Positions 19,084-30,973 of a DNA stretch of 64,000 nucleotides are shown piece after piece. This stretch comes from Capsicum annuum. Its lineage: Eukaryota; Streptophyta; Magnoliopsida; Solanales; Solanaceae. Position 1 is the first letter of the stretch. Each line of letters begins with the position of its first letter. The DNA is taken from positions 16,963,358 through 17,027,357 of the forward strand of contig NC_061121.1 in assembly GCF_002878395.1 (NCBI RefSeq), read 5' to 3'. The position numbers and the translations under genes are program-made. The notes under the pieces were generated by a model. The model saw nothing but the letters and a program-made list of their open reading frames with translations, did not search any database and was not told where the DNA came from.

Positions 19084-19982
19084 TAGGGGTGGGCATTCGG
19101 TACTTCGGTTCGGGTTTGATTTTTTTATTTCAATTTTTTCGGTTTTCGGTTTTGAAAGTATACGAACCGAAAACCAAACAGAATTTGTTCAGTTCGGTTC
19201 ATATAAATTTTGGTTCAGTTTTATTTCGGTTTAATAATTTCGGTTTCTCGGTCGTCTTATTTTTAAAATAAAAAAGTACATGATGCTACAAAATATACCA
19301 AAGTTTTTCACTATGATAAAAACTGGAGTAATATATATAGCCTACAGATACTATAACATTGGAAAAAAAAGTAGGACTCTCAAAACTCAAAAGGGATACT
19401 TACTTCTGGAATAATCAAAAGGGATACTCTTAGCCAGTTAGCCTACAACTATGTTCCATTTGGCTTGAGATCACTATCTGGCTTTCACAAAACCAATATT
19501 ACAATATACACATAATTATATGCACACTAGCATATTAGAATCTAAACTCTATCAATTTAATTACAATACTATATATAACAACAAAAAAAAGAACTCATCA
19601 TGATATAGTTTATACATGATATTTATTTTAAAAAATGGAAGTAGCCCAAATATACCAAATCTCCAGATAATTTAAATAAAATATCAAAAATATTAGTACA
19701 TTGCTTTGTGTGAAAATTGTCCTGATGCAGGACAAATGACCGACAATTAGATAGGAATATATATTATTATATTATATATATTATATAATTAAAAAAAGTA
19801 TATTAAAAATTTTGGTTTAAACCGAAAAACCGAATTATTTGAACCTAAAACCCGTAACCCGAACTGAAATTGTAAAAAAAAAAACAAACCCGAACTGAAA
19901 AACCAAAGAACCAAAATCAAAAAATTGAAATGATTCAGTTCAGTTCGGTATTTCGGTTTTTCGGTATTTATGCCCACCCCTA
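19084..19982. mobile_element. Non-autonomous hAT element (MITE-like, 899 bp)
   Basis: Ends are TAGGGGTGGGCATTCGGTAC at left and GGTATTTATGCCCACCCCTA at right, inverted repeats of each other. The exact 8-bp direct repeat GCTTCCGG flanks it at 19076-19083 and 19983-19990. TIRs of the form YAGGGGTGGGCA with 8-bp TSDs are diagnostic of hAT elements. Subterminal regions are rich in CGGTT/AACCG words. It has no transposase and lies in the 5' UTR of the RTE LINE. Confidence 0.92.
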
Positions 19983-20475
19983 GCTTCCGGCAACAACAAC
20001 GAGACGCTCCGACAACTTTTCGGTGACTTTCCAACGGCCTCTTTCCGGCGATCCTATTCCGGCAACCAATTCGATACCAAAATTATCGTAACCAGCAATC
20101 GCAGAAGTACTCCGGTGAGATCCAAACCTTATTATCTAGTTACCTTTTATAGTTTAGTTTCTTTTGTATGTTTTTTATTTTTTTCTTTTCTTTTTGTTTT
20201 ATATGATTATAGTTGTGCCTATCTTGCTTATTGGTGGATATTATTGTGTTGTCCTAGAATTTAGGCCGGATAGTGTATTCTTGTGCGTGCCTGCTGTTTT
20301 CCTTCTGTTGCTTTGTTTGTTTGTCCGTCTGTTTGCTGGTCGGTTTGGGGATTTGTTACGATTATTTAGTAGTGGCTATGGGGGTTCATAATGGAATAGG
20401 ATCATGTCCGAGGGGTTTAGGGTTAGGAGCTATTTTGGGAGGGGGTGGAGAAAGAAGGACAGGGTGGGTGTGAGG

Positions 20476-23344
20476 GTCTAGGCTGCGTGTTCGGGATGGT
20501 TCGGTGAGGGGTGGAAGAGGTAGGCGAAAGGCAAGAGGAGATAGGTTGAGGGTAGGGTCTTGGAACATAGGAACCCTTCAGGGTAAGTCCGTTGAGTTGG
20601 TGAAGATTCTTAAGAAGAGGAGAGTTAATATTGCGTGTGTTCAGGAGACTAAGTGGGTAGGTTCTAAGGCTAGGGATGTGGATGGGTACAAGCTGTGGTA
20701 CTTAGGCAGCAAGAGGCATTGAAATGGAGTGGGTATCTTAGTGGATGAGGAGCTTAGAGGGCGGGTGGTGGAGGTTAAGAGGGTCAGTGATAGGCTGATG
20801 GCGATAAGTTGTCATTGGGGGGTTTACGCTGCATGTATATAGTGTTTATGCACCGTAGGTGGGCTTGGATGAAGAGGTGAAAGAGAGATTTTGGAAGGCT
20901 TTCGATGAGGTGGTGAGGATCGTGCTTAGCTTGGAGAAGATTGTCATAGCGAGGGACTTCAATGGGCACATTGGGGTTTTACCGGGACGTTATGACGATG
21001 TACATGGAGGTTTTGGTTTCGGCGATAGAAATGCTGAGGGGAATAGGGTTTTATATAAGGACTGTAAGGTCATTCTAAGTGAGCATCTTTCGACGCAGCA
21101 CAGACTTCTGGTGATAGACTTGTTTATAAAGAAGAATAAGAAGAGTAGGTTCGAAGAAGGTCGACCTAGGACTAAGTGGGGTGGCTTGACTCCAGTTAGT
21201 ACGTTGGAGATCGGGGGAAGGTGACAGGAATGAAGGTGTAAGAGTGTGGGGGGACGTGGATGTTATGTGGGTTAAAGCTGCCAGCTGCATCAAAGAGATG
21301 GCTAGAGAGGTGTTGGGTATTTTGAGGGGTCAGGTAAGTAGGCATAAGGGGGACTAGTGGTGGAATGAAGAAGTTAAGAAGAAAGTGGAGATTAAAAAGG
21401 GGGCATATGTTAAGTTGATTGAGAGCAAAGACGAAGAGGAGAAACGAGTGAATAGGGAGGTTACAAAGTAGCAAGGAAAGAGGATAAGTTAGCAGTTACG
21501 ACTGCTAAGACAACAGCTTTTGAGAGCTTGTATGAGGGGTTAAAGGAGAAAGACGGGGAAAAAGGTTGTATAGGCTTGCTAAGGCTAGGGAGAGAAAGGG
21601 TCATGGCCTCGATCAAGTAAAGTGCATTAAGGGGGAGGATGGTAGAGTTTTGGTAGAGGATGTTCACATTAAGAAGAGATGGCAGGAGTATTTTCATAGA
21701 TTTCTAAACAAGGAGGGAGACATAGACATTGTGTTAGGAGATCTGGAGTGCTCGGAGGAGAGCCGTGATTTCAGTTACTGTAGTTTTTTTAAGGTTGAGG
21801 TGGTCAGAGAGGCTATTCATAGGATACGGAGGGGTAGGGCGACGGACCCTGACGAGATCTCGGTGGATTTTTGGAAGTATACTGGTGGGGCAGGTTTAAG
21901 GTGATTGACTGATTTGTTTAACGTAATTTTCAAGACTACGAGAATGCCTGAGGCTTGGAGATGGAGTACGATGATTCCGTTATATAAAAACAAAGGCGAC
22001 ATTCAGAGTTGTAACAACTATAGGGGTATTAAGCAGTTGAGTCACACTATGAAGATTTGGGTAAGAGTGGTTGAGTGGAGATTGGGGAGGGTTGTGTTTG
22101 TTTCAGAGAATCAGTTTGGTTTTATGCCCGGTCGCTCGATGATAGAAGAAATCCACCCGGTGAGAAGATTGGTGGAGCAGTATAGGGAAAGGAAGAGGGA
22201 TTTGCACATGATGTTCATCGACCTGGAGAAGACGTATGACAAAGTCCCTAGGGAGGTTCTTTAGAGTTGCTTGGAGGTGAGTAGAGTTCCGATGACATAC
22301 GTCAGAGCTATTAAGGACATGTACGATGGAGGAAAGACTCGGGTGAGGATGGCGGGAGGAGACTCAGGGCATTTTTTGGTTGAGACAGGATTGTATCGGG
22401 GATCGACTCTTAGCCCATTCCTTTTTACGTTGGTGATAGACGTATTGACGTGGAGTATTCAAAGGAAGGTGCCTTGTTGTATGTTATTTGCGGATGATGT
22501 AGTGTTGATTGATGAGATGCGGGGAGGTGTGAATGAGAAATTGGAGGTTTGGAGGCAAACCCTTAAATCTAAGGGGTTCAGGTTGAGTAGGGCCAAGACA
22601 AAGTATTTGGAGTGCAAGTTTAGTGACTCGAGTTAGGAGGACGAAGTGGTGGTAAGGTTGTAGTCTCAAGATGTTTGTAAGAGGGATAGTTTAAGTATCT
22701 TGGGTCTATGATTCTAGGGAATGTCGAGATTGACGAGGATATCTCTAAACGTATTTGAGCAGGTTGGATGAAGTGGAGGCTCATCTCGGGAGTGTTGGGT
22801 GATAAGAAGGTGCCCCTTAAGCTTAAAGGCAAATTCAACAGTGTGGCAGTTCGTTCAGCCATGCTGTAGAAGCGGAGTGTTGGCCAGTCAAGAATCTCAC
22901 ATTCAAAGATTGAAGGTGGCGGAAATGAGAATGTTGCGTTGGATGTGTGGACTTACTAGAGGGGATAGAGTTAGGAATGAGACTATCCGGGAAAAGGTGG
23001 GAGTGGCTTTGGTGGAGGATAAGATGCGAGAAAGAAGGTTAAGACGGTTTGGGCATGTGATGAAGAGTGGCATGGATGCCCCAGTTCAGATGTGTGAGAG
23101 GCTAGCTTTGGATGGCTTCAGGGAGAGTAGAGGTAAACTGAAGAAATACTGGAGGAAGGTGATTAGACATGATATGGAGCAGTTACAGCTTACTAGGACA
23201 TGACCCTAGACAAGAAAGTGTGGAGGTCGCGGATTAGGGTAGAAGGATAGTGTGAGTGTGTGGGTTGTGGCAAGGTGGTAGGAGAGCGCTTGTGTAGCCG
23301 GGTTAGTAATCCTAGGACTGTGTCCATGAGTAGAAGACTCTAGT
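20476..23344 (+). pseudogene. RTE LINE ORF: apurinic endonuclease plus reverse transcriptase
   Basis: The translation begins in an Arg-rich segment and enters the endonuclease domain: VGSWNIGTLQGKS, ACVQETKWVG, ARDFNGHIG (about 20550-21000) and SEHLSTQHRLLV. The reverse transcriptase follows: [30 protein letters not shown] (motif A, about 22213-22257), [10 protein letters not shown] and LFADDVVL with the catalytic F-A-D-D (about 22485). A C-terminal segment [17 protein letters not shown] (about 22919-22970) is typical of this clade. Stops at about 20719, 20840, 21355, 21901, 22262 and 22634, plus frameshifts, prevent translation. Several are TAG where the family has Trp (TGG), for example 21355-21357 and 22262-22264. 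This fits decay by cytosine deamination. Confidence 0.88.
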
Positions 23345-24339
23345 CAGGTGAGTTTGGGTATGGTAGGTGTCTTTATTCTGTGAGTGTATGTTACTACTAG
23401 GAGGGTATCCTCTTTTTTATTTCTTATTTCGAATAGCTAGTATTTCTCTTATTTCATATTTCTCTGATATTTATTTTTATTTTTATTATTTCTTATTTCG
23501 TATTTCGTTTATTCCATACATCCTGTTTCATGTTTCATTACGACCTTAGTGTACTATTCTCTATCTTGAGCCGGGGTCTATCGGAAACAACATCTTTACT
23601 TCTTCGAAGGTAGCGGTATGGACTGTGTACATTTTACCATCCCTAGACCCCACTTTGTGGGAATACACTGAAACTGTTGTTGTTGTTGTTGTTGTTGATG
23701 TAGTACATTGACGACTTGAAGAAGATGGAGTAATGGAGATGGAAGATGTTTTAACTAATGATAATTTGGGAGAGATTTTAGGAAAATAAATCTTTAGAAA
23801 AAATGGATGGAAGATGTTTTAATTGATTATAATTTGGGAGAGATTTTAAGGAAGAAAATCTTTGAAAAAAATATATCTTGCATGAATTAATGATGGAGTA
23901 AAAAATAGGATGTGAGGTTTTGTTGATATGTATCAAGATTAAAGTTAAAAATCGGGATTTTATGTAAATTTTAAAAATGTAATCTATATTGGGTAATATA
24001 GTCTCTTAAGTTTGGGTTTTGTGTAATTTGTCCTTTTAATTTGGAAAAAGGACAGAAACAACACTTCAGATTAAACTATTTCCATGAAAATGACCATGAA
24101 ATTTAAATTTCACTTTCTAGCCATTTCAATTTACTGGCTTATTTTATATTGTTTTTACAGGGTGAATCTCAAAAATTGACCCAAACTGGGGTGACTTTCA
24201 AATTTTAGCCCAAACAAAAAAATTTTCTTAAAATAGCCTTTACCTATTAACTAATATTTTTTTGGACAAAATTACCTTTGATCAATGGAGTAAATTACAT
24301 AAATGATCCTCATAATGGATAACAACTCCATCTTTATAT

Positions 24340-24780
24340 CTTTCAACTTTTTTTTTTCTCTTTTTAATTTACTTTGATTTTTATTTTTATTTTCTCTTTT
24401 TATTTTTAATTTTCTCAACCCTTACTTTTTTCCTTTTTTCTTTTCAACTTCTTTTTTCTTCTTTATATTTTATATTATTTTTATTTTTTTCTTTCATTTT
24501 TTTTTGTTCTTTTTAGTTTTTTTCAACCCTTACTTTTTTTCTTTACACCTTTCAACGTCTACTTTTATATAAAAAAATATTTTTCTTTGACTTTTTTCTT
24601 TTTAAATTTTTCTCGACCTTTATTTTTATTTAATCTTTATTTTTTTGTCAACCTTTATTTTTTCCTATTCTCTCTCAACTTCTATATTTTCTTTGATTCT
24701 TGTTTTTTTTTTATATTTTTCTTCATTTTCTTCTTTTTTCGCAATTTTTATTATTTTTGTTCTTTTCTTCGATTTCTTCC
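24340..24780. repeat. Pyrimidine-rich low-complexity arm
   Basis: T-rich sequence with interspersed C (TTTTTCTTTTT, TTTTATTTTT). It yields only spurious Phe-rich reading frames. It is the mirror of the purine-rich stretch 26570-27200. Confidence 0.85.
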
Positions 24781-24786
24781 ATTCAA

Positions 24787-26520
24787 GTTACATCTCATGA
24801 GCAAGAGTTGCCACTATTACATTATAAAGGCAAAACTTATGGGTTTCGAACAATAAGCTATGTTTCATGGGCAAGAGTTGACACTACTACATTGTAGAGG
24901 TAAAACTTATGACTTTCAAACAACAAGTTATGTTTCATGGGCAATAGTCGGCACTACCACATTGTGTTTTGATTTATAAGATATTTTATAACTCTTACCT
25001 TAGAGGAAAGACTTAGCTCAGGACTTTCAATAACAAATTATACCCCACGGGTAAGAATCGACTCTATCACGTTATATTTTCATTTATGAGATGTTCTACA
25101 ACTATTGTCTTAGAGGCAAGACTTAGCTCAAGGACTTTCAAACAAGAAGTTATGTTTCATGGGCAAAAGTCGACACAACCATATTGTATTTTGATTTATG
25201 AGAAGTTCTACAACTATTGTCTTAGAGGCAAGACTTAGCTCAGGGATTTTCAAATAGCAAATTATGCTCCACGGGCAAGAGTTGACTCTACCATGTTATA
25301 TTTTCATTTATGAGATGTTCTACGACTATTACCTTAGGGGCAAGACTTAGATCAAGAACTTTCAAACAACAAATTATGTCCCACGGACAAGAGTTGACTC
25401 TACCTCATTATATTTTCATTTATGAGATGCTCTACAACTATTGCCTTAGAGGCAAGACTTAGCTCAAGGACTTTTAAACAATAAATTATGCCCCAAGAGC
25501 AAGAGTTGACTCTACCACATTATGTTTTCATTTATGAGATGTTCTACAATTCTTGCCTTAGAGGCAAGACTTGACTCAAGGACTTTCAAACTACAAATTA
25601 TGCCCCACGGGTAAGAGTTAACTCTACCATGTTATATTTTCATTTATGAGATGTTCCACAACTATTGTCTTAGAGGCAAGACTTGCCTCAAGGACTTTCA
25701 GACTATAAATTATGCCCATGGGCAAGAGTTGACTTTACCATGTTATATTTTCATTTATGAGATGTTCTACAATTATTGCCTTAGAGACAAGACTTAATTA
25801 GCTCAAGGACTTTTAAACTACAAATTATGCCCCACGGGCAAGAGTTGACTCTACCACGTTATGTTTTCATTTATGAGATGTTCTACAACTATTGTCTTAG
25901 AGGCAAGACTTAGCTCAAGGACTTTCAAACTACAAATTACGCCCCACGGGCAAGAGTTGACACTACCACGTTATGTTTTCATTTATGAGATGTTCTACAA
26001 CTCTTGCCTATGAGGCAAGACTTAATTAGCTCAAGGACTTTCAAACTACAAATTATGCCCCACGGGCAAGAGTTGACTCTACCAAATTATGTCTTCATTT
26101 ATGAGATGTTCTACAACTATTGCCTTAAAGGCAAGACTTAGCTTAAGGACTTTCAAACTATATATTATGCCCCACGGGCAAGAATTGACACTACCACGTT
26201 ATGTCTTCATTTATGAGATGTTCTACAACTCTTGCCTTAGAGACAAGACTTAGCTCAAAGACTTTCAAATTACAAATTATACCCCACACAAGCAAGAGTT
26301 GACACTACCACGTTATGTCTTTATTTATGGGACGTTCTACAACTCTTGCCTTAGAGGCAAGACTTAGCCCAAGGACTTTCAAATAATAAATTATGCCCCG
26401 CGGATAAGAGTTGACACTACCACATTATGTCTTTATTTATGAGATATTCTACAACTCTCGCCTTAGAGACGTGACTTATCTCAAGAATTTTCAAATAACT
26501 TCGAAACAATAATTCATGCC
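24787..26520. repeat. Tandem array, unit about 110 bp, about 15 copies
   Basis: The unit runs CATTTATGAGATGTTCTACA, ACTATTGCCTTAGAGGCAAG, ACTTAGCTCAAGGACTTTCA, AACTACAAATTATGCCCCAC, GGGCAAGAGTTGACTCTACC, ACGTTATATTTT. Copies differ by a few percent to about 15 percent. The first two (from 24787) are shorter and more diverged. It contains a small palindrome, TTGCCTTAGAGGCAA. The array is non-coding and is flanked on both sides by homopurine/homopyrimidine-biased DNA within one element. Confidence 0.92.
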
Positions 26521-26569
26521 CTTAAATTTGCTTTGATGTAAAAAAAAAGATACCTTTAAGGATTATCCA

Positions 26570-27200
26570 ATTTTTATTTATTAGCAAAATATAATAGAAT
26601 TTGAGAAAAAAAATGATCCAAAAAAAAATAGAGAAATAAAAAAAGATCGAGAAAAAAAGGGAAGAAAAAAATAAAGATCAAGAAAAAAGCGAAGAATTAA
26701 AAAAACTGAGAAAAATAAAAAAGAGAGGAAAAAAAAAAAAAAAGAAAAAAAAAAAAAAGGAAAAAAAAAAAATAGAGAAATAATAAAAAAAAAAGTGAGA
26801 AAAAAAAGGCAAGAGAAAAAATAAAGATTAAGAAAAAAGCGAAGAATTAAATAAATAAAAAATGAGAGGAAACAATAAAAAATGAGAGGAGAAAATAAAA
26901 ATAAAGTTTGAGAAAAATGACGGGGAAAAAAATGATAACTGATAAAAATAAAAAAAATAAAAAATAAAGGTTAAATACAAATGAATTAAAAAAAGGAAAA
27001 AGAGAAAAAAAAAATAAAGGTTGATACAAATGAATTAAAACATGAAAATAAAATTAAAGGAAAAATAAAAAATAAAAAAAATAAAAAATAGAATGATTAA
27101 ATTCAAGGGAAAGATAAAAAAGTTAAAATAACAAAAAATAGAATAATAAAATTAAAGAAAAAAATAAAAAGTAAAATTTGAGAGACAAATAAGTATGAAA
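26570..27200. repeat. Purine-rich low-complexity arm
   Basis: A-rich sequence with interspersed G (GAGAAAAAAA, AAAATAAAAAA), approximately the reverse complement of the pyrimidine-rich arm at 24340-24780. No genes. Confidence 0.85.
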
Positions 27201-27549
27201 ATTTTTTAAAATATATTTGAGATGTAAAAGGGCAAAATGGTACTTGTACTATATACTTAAAAAGTAAGGAAGATTATTCTTTAAAGACATTTCTTATTGG
27301 GGTCAAATATCTAAAGCTACCCATATTTGGATCTATGACATGCAATTTCCTGCTTTACGTTCCACTCTCTTATAATTTTTTTTGAATAAACAAGGTAGGG
27401 GTAAAAGCCAAATCCTCTATTTCATGTCGAGTGATAATTCGAGTGAACGTAATTAAAAGAAGTTATTTAATACTAAGAGTAGTAGGAGAGGAAGTGATAA
27501 AATTATCATGATTTGCTAAAATAAATAAATAAAATATTTATTTTTAATA

Positions 27550-28684
27550 CGGAAAAGGTTTAAATATACCTCTAAACTTTAATAAATATACCTCTAAACT
27601 TTAATAACTGGTGCAAATATACCCTCCGCATACTTTGTATACAAATATACCCTTGCCGCTAATGAAAAGGTATAAATATACCCTCAAACTTTAATAAATA
27701 ATACAAATATACCCTCTATCATACTTTGGGTACAAATATACTCTTGTCGTTAATGATAAGGTACGCATATACCCTTCTCATTAACGATGGGACATGTGTC
27801 AGCATCGTATTGTTTGGTCCTTTTTAATTTATTTTATTTGTGAATAATTTAATCCATCTTAAATTATAACCCATATCCGATCCATATAACCCGATCCAAC
27901 CTGTGATACAATGAGGACCTTGGTTTGGCCGAGAAATGTCCAAACTTTGCAAGTTTTTCTCATGTTTTTGTTCTTAAAATATTGTCTTCTTGTTCACTCT
28001 TTGAAGTTAGTGAACAATGGCGTAACAATGAATTTAAAGTTGGTAACAACAACCCTGGATTCATAGACGGCCATGAATCAGAAAAACAAACAACAGTCGT
28101 TCACGAGGAACATTAAACAACATTAGAATATTAATCTAACATCAGAACATTAACTATATGAAATAAATATCTACTCGATTCTAATGGTAGATGGATCAAA
28201 ACATGAATTGAATCAATGCATTTGTTAGGGTTTTTTGGGTTAGTGAGAGAGTGTGAGTGTGAGAGAGTGGAAGAAAGAAACATGTGTGAATAGAAACGCG
28301 TGATATTTCTCTTGAAACTTCTTTATTATACGGGTCGGGTTATTTGAAGTGGGTATGAGTTATAATTTAGGATATATTAAATTATTCACAGATAAAATAA
28401 ATTAAAAAGGGTCAACCAATACAATAAAATTAAAAAGGGTCATCAATACGATGCTGACACGTGTCCCGTCGTTAATGAGAAGACTATATTTGTACCTTTT
28501 CATTAACTATAAGGGTATATTTGTACCCAAAGTATGATGAAGGGTATATTTGTACCATTTATTAAAGTTTGAGGGTATATTTATACCTTTCCATTAACGA
28601 CAAGGGTATATTTGTATCCAAAGTATGACGAAGGTATATTTGTACCATTTATTAAAGTCTGGGACTATATTTGTATCTTTTTTC
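27550..28684. mobile_element. Long-TIR MULE (1135 bp)
   Basis: The 9-bp direct repeat TTTTTAATA flanks it at 27541-27549 and 28685-28693. Inverted arms of about 350 bp (27550-27910 and 28320-28684) contain sub-repeats of GGGTATATTTGTACC with TTTATTAAAGTTTGAGGG. Further in are CGTTAATG, ACACGTGTCC and an AAATTATTC/GAATAATTT segment. The unique core (about 27911-28320) holds an open frame at 27925-28116 (63 codons, NNEFKVGNNNPGFIDGHES) that I do not recognise; it may be captured sequence. No transposase. Confidence 0.85.
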
Positions 28685-28693
28685 TTTTTAATA

Positions 28694-28989
28694 TAAAGGT
28701 TAAATATAATAAAACGGAGGGAATAATACTCAAATTGTGATATATAATAAATCCCAAAATTATTTATTAATGAAAACAAAAAATTATTCCAATGTGGGAT
28801 TTAAATAGTTTCTCATTCCACTTGAGTCGCTCAAAAAATATTTGATCCCTATTGGGCCGGCCTAGCCCTAGGTCCTTCCAAATTAAATTACTAATATTTT
28901 TGCATACTTGAACATTTCAACTATCAAATAGAAGAAAATGACATTTTCAATCTCTCACGTATAAATTTTTTTTTTTTTTTACAAATTAC

Positions 28990-29025
<36 letters not shown>

Positions 29026-30212
29026 ATAAATGACTTACATACAAAATGAATTCTTCCCTTATCTTTCTATCTGATGTACAAAATTAATGCGCGGTCAACA
29101 TACATTAGGTAGTGTAATTGTAATGAACCATAATCAAGAAGGTGACTTTCATGTATTTATAAGGCTATTTGGAGTTGATGGTCCTAATTATGTAAATGAA
29201 AATTATTTTGAAATGTGATTATCACCACATATTACATCTAAGAGAATTTCTACTTCTATTGCATAGGTTTTAAATTAGATGATAAAACTTGTCTTGTCAT
29301 AAAAATCGTTAGAATTTCTAGACACAATACCAACGAATTGCCAGATTGTAATAGTCTCTTTATGTACGCCTTTTAAATTTGTTTTCAAACATAATCCTTA
29401 TATGAATCTATGTTGTTGATTTTGACCAAAAATTTCAATTTAATTATTTTTTATTTTGAGCTAAAATGTTTTAATTATAGGTAATTCATTATCATTCCTA
29501 GAATCAAGCCGTCTTAATAAAATTAGTGATCTAAAATTAAATTTTAATATGAGGCCTTAAATATATGCGCATAATAAAAATATTATCAATAATTTAGAGT
29601 TATTTTTTGATTCTTACGTACTACTTTTTTTAGTGTAATATTCTTAGAAAACATTAATATTTAAATTCACATAATAGTATTATTATTTATAAAAGTAAGA
29701 GCTAATTTTAGTTAATAAGATGTTAGTCATTTATTTGCAATGCATTACCTTGAATATTATTGTGAAAACTTTATTTATTAATATACAGATTTGATAAAAA
29801 GTTTTAAAATATTTTTAATAAAAAAATAGATAGTTCTTCTTTCTTTTTTTTTTTTAAATTTAAATTTAATACCTTTTATATTTTACAATCTTTAGTCTTA
29901 TTTTCAGTGAAAACATAAAATTCATAAAATTTTTGAGTCCTCAAAATTTTGGGAGTCTAAAACAAACGTTTTATTAGCTTTACCCTTTATCCACCCCTGC
30001 GTAGGATTGACTATTGCAAAAAAAAAAAAAAAATAGACGAAAGAATTCTCTCAAACACAAGTAAATCCCTCCCATTGAAATTTTCATTTTTTTTTTTTTT
30101 TGGTCTTTAAATCTTCAAGGATCATATTAATGCTCTAGTACCATATATCTATAATCTATATCTAAATCTATATCTATATTCTATAATTTATAATCTATAT
30201 CTATATTCTATA
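28694..30212. other. AT-rich intergenic DNA with microsatellite
   Basis: No gene seen. It holds a T14-type tract (about 28967-28980), an (AT)n-(GT)n microsatellite at 28990-29024, an A15-type tract (about 30018-30033) and a run of CTATAT-type words (about 30140-30215). AAAACGGAGGGAATAATA at about 28713-28730 resembles a Stowaway terminus without a detectable partner. Confidence 0.5.
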
Positions 30213-30972
30213 TCTATAATATATTAAAAGTGTGAAGACTCTTAGAAAAGTGAACTGAACTTTTTGTCCTTCATTAAAAGTACTTGCTTTAGACAAAATT
30301 GCCCTTTTCATTATTTCTTCATAATATTTAAGAGTTGAAAATTAATTAAATATATTTATGATAAAAACTTTTTTATATTAGAAGACATCAAAATTTCTTT
30401 ATCTTTTTCTAATTTAAGAGTTGAAAATTAATTAAATATATTTATAGTAAAACCTTTTCTTATTAGAAGTCATCAAAATTGATGACAACTGATACTTTTT
30501 CTATTAGTTTAGGAATTCTAAATCAACTAAATTTGATTTTAAGAAGATTTGCAAAATCTAAAAATAAATATAAAACTATTAGAATAAGAAAAAAAATAAG
30601 AAGTTCCAGATTTTACATGTTTTAAGTACGTAGTAGAATGTAAACAATAAAGTTGTAAAGATTTAATTTTAAAATAACGAAAGATTTAAAATATAAAAAA
30701 AATAATCGTAACACATATATGGTTCAAATTGATGCGTCTCTCTTAGCCTATGACAACAAGGGAAAGAGGTATACAAACGCAAAAGTAATGATCCATCAAC
30801 CACTTGAAATTGGAAAATATATATGTGTATATGTTTATATTTACATTATTATATTAAAATGTGAAAGATTTTTGAAAAGTGATTTGAATTTGTACACTTT
30901 ATTAAAAATCTCCGCAATAGATAAAATTATTTAATTTTAAATAATCAAACGTTATACGTGCGATTAAACTAG
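30213..30972 (+). mobile_element. Helitron-like element (760 bp)
   Basis: It begins TCTATAATATATTAAAAGTG and ends CGTGCGATTAAACTAG, followed by T. Helitrons start with TC, end with CTRR preceded by a short hairpin, and insert between A and T. The start context ATTAAAAGTGTGAAGA recurs at 30975 and, degenerate, at 35437, which supports a repeated family. The 3' hairpin is weak here (ACGTTATACGT). No Rep/helicase; non-autonomous. Confidence 0.5.
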
Positions 30973-30973
30973 T

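Larger units (their letters stand above)
19063..23699 (+). mobile_element. RTE-clade LINE, full length, with nested hAT MITE
   Basis: A 12-bp target duplication GTAGTACATTGA flanks it at 19051-19062 and 23700-23711. The order is 5' UTR (interrupted by the hAT MITE), one ORF with endonuclease and reverse transcriptase, then a conserved 3' module (GAGCCGGGGTCTATCGGAAA...GACCCCACTTTGTGGG) and a (TTG)n tail instead of poly(A). Both the simple-repeat tail and the endonuclease-RT layout fit plant RTE LINEs. Removing the 899-bp MITE and one TSD copy leaves about 3.73 kb. The clean TSD and complete 5' end argue for a full-length, relatively recent insertion, although the ORF is broken. Confidence 0.88.
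17713..24033. mobile_element. Pack-MULE-like element with captured aspartic protease pieces
   Basis: The 9-bp direct repeat TTTTAATTT lies at 17704-17712 and 24034-24042. The ends are degenerate inverted repeats. The left starts GGGTAACTTACATAAATCCC; the reverse complement of the right starts GGACAAATTACACAAAACCC. Similarity continues for about 100 bp, through GATTACAT/AATTACAT and GATACAT blocks. No transposase is present. Removing the RTE LINE nested at 19063-23711 leaves about 1.67 kb, which holds two aspartic protease fragments. Between them and the LINE, GTGATACAT words (plus orientation to about 18415, inverted ATGTATCAC from about 18708) form a subterminal repeat array. Confidence 0.78.
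24159..27350. mobile_element. MULE-like element with internal 110-bp tandem array
   Basis: The left end, GGGTGAATCTCAAAAATTGA, CCCAAACTGGGGTGACTTTC, then TTTTAGCCCA, aligns with the reverse complement of the right end. That reads GGAAATTGCATGTCATAGAT, CCAAATATGGGTAGCTTTAG, then TTTGACCCCA. The similarity runs for 90 bp or more. The flanks TGTTTTTAC (left) and TGCTTTAC (right) may be a decayed 9-bp target duplication. The interior is pyrimidine-rich (24340-24780), then tandem repeats, then purine-rich (26570-27200), so the two low-complexity arms are roughly reverse complementary. No coding. The type is inferred from long TIRs and the possible TSD. Confidence 0.52.

Noticed and set aside
20386..20568. 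Pro-rich minus-strand frame
   Set aside because: It is the antisense of the G-rich 5' part of the RTE LINE ORF.
24587..24897. Phe-rich frames
   Set aside because: They come from the T-rich low-complexity arm and have no domain or homologous pattern.
24787..26520. Possible CRISPR array
   Set aside because: The whole 110-bp unit repeats with no unique spacers, in a plant nuclear context. It is an ordinary tandem array.
30719..30934. 71-codon plus-strand frame as a gene
   Set aside because: It lies inside the Helitron-like unit, is AT-rich, and shows no recognisable domain or splice context.
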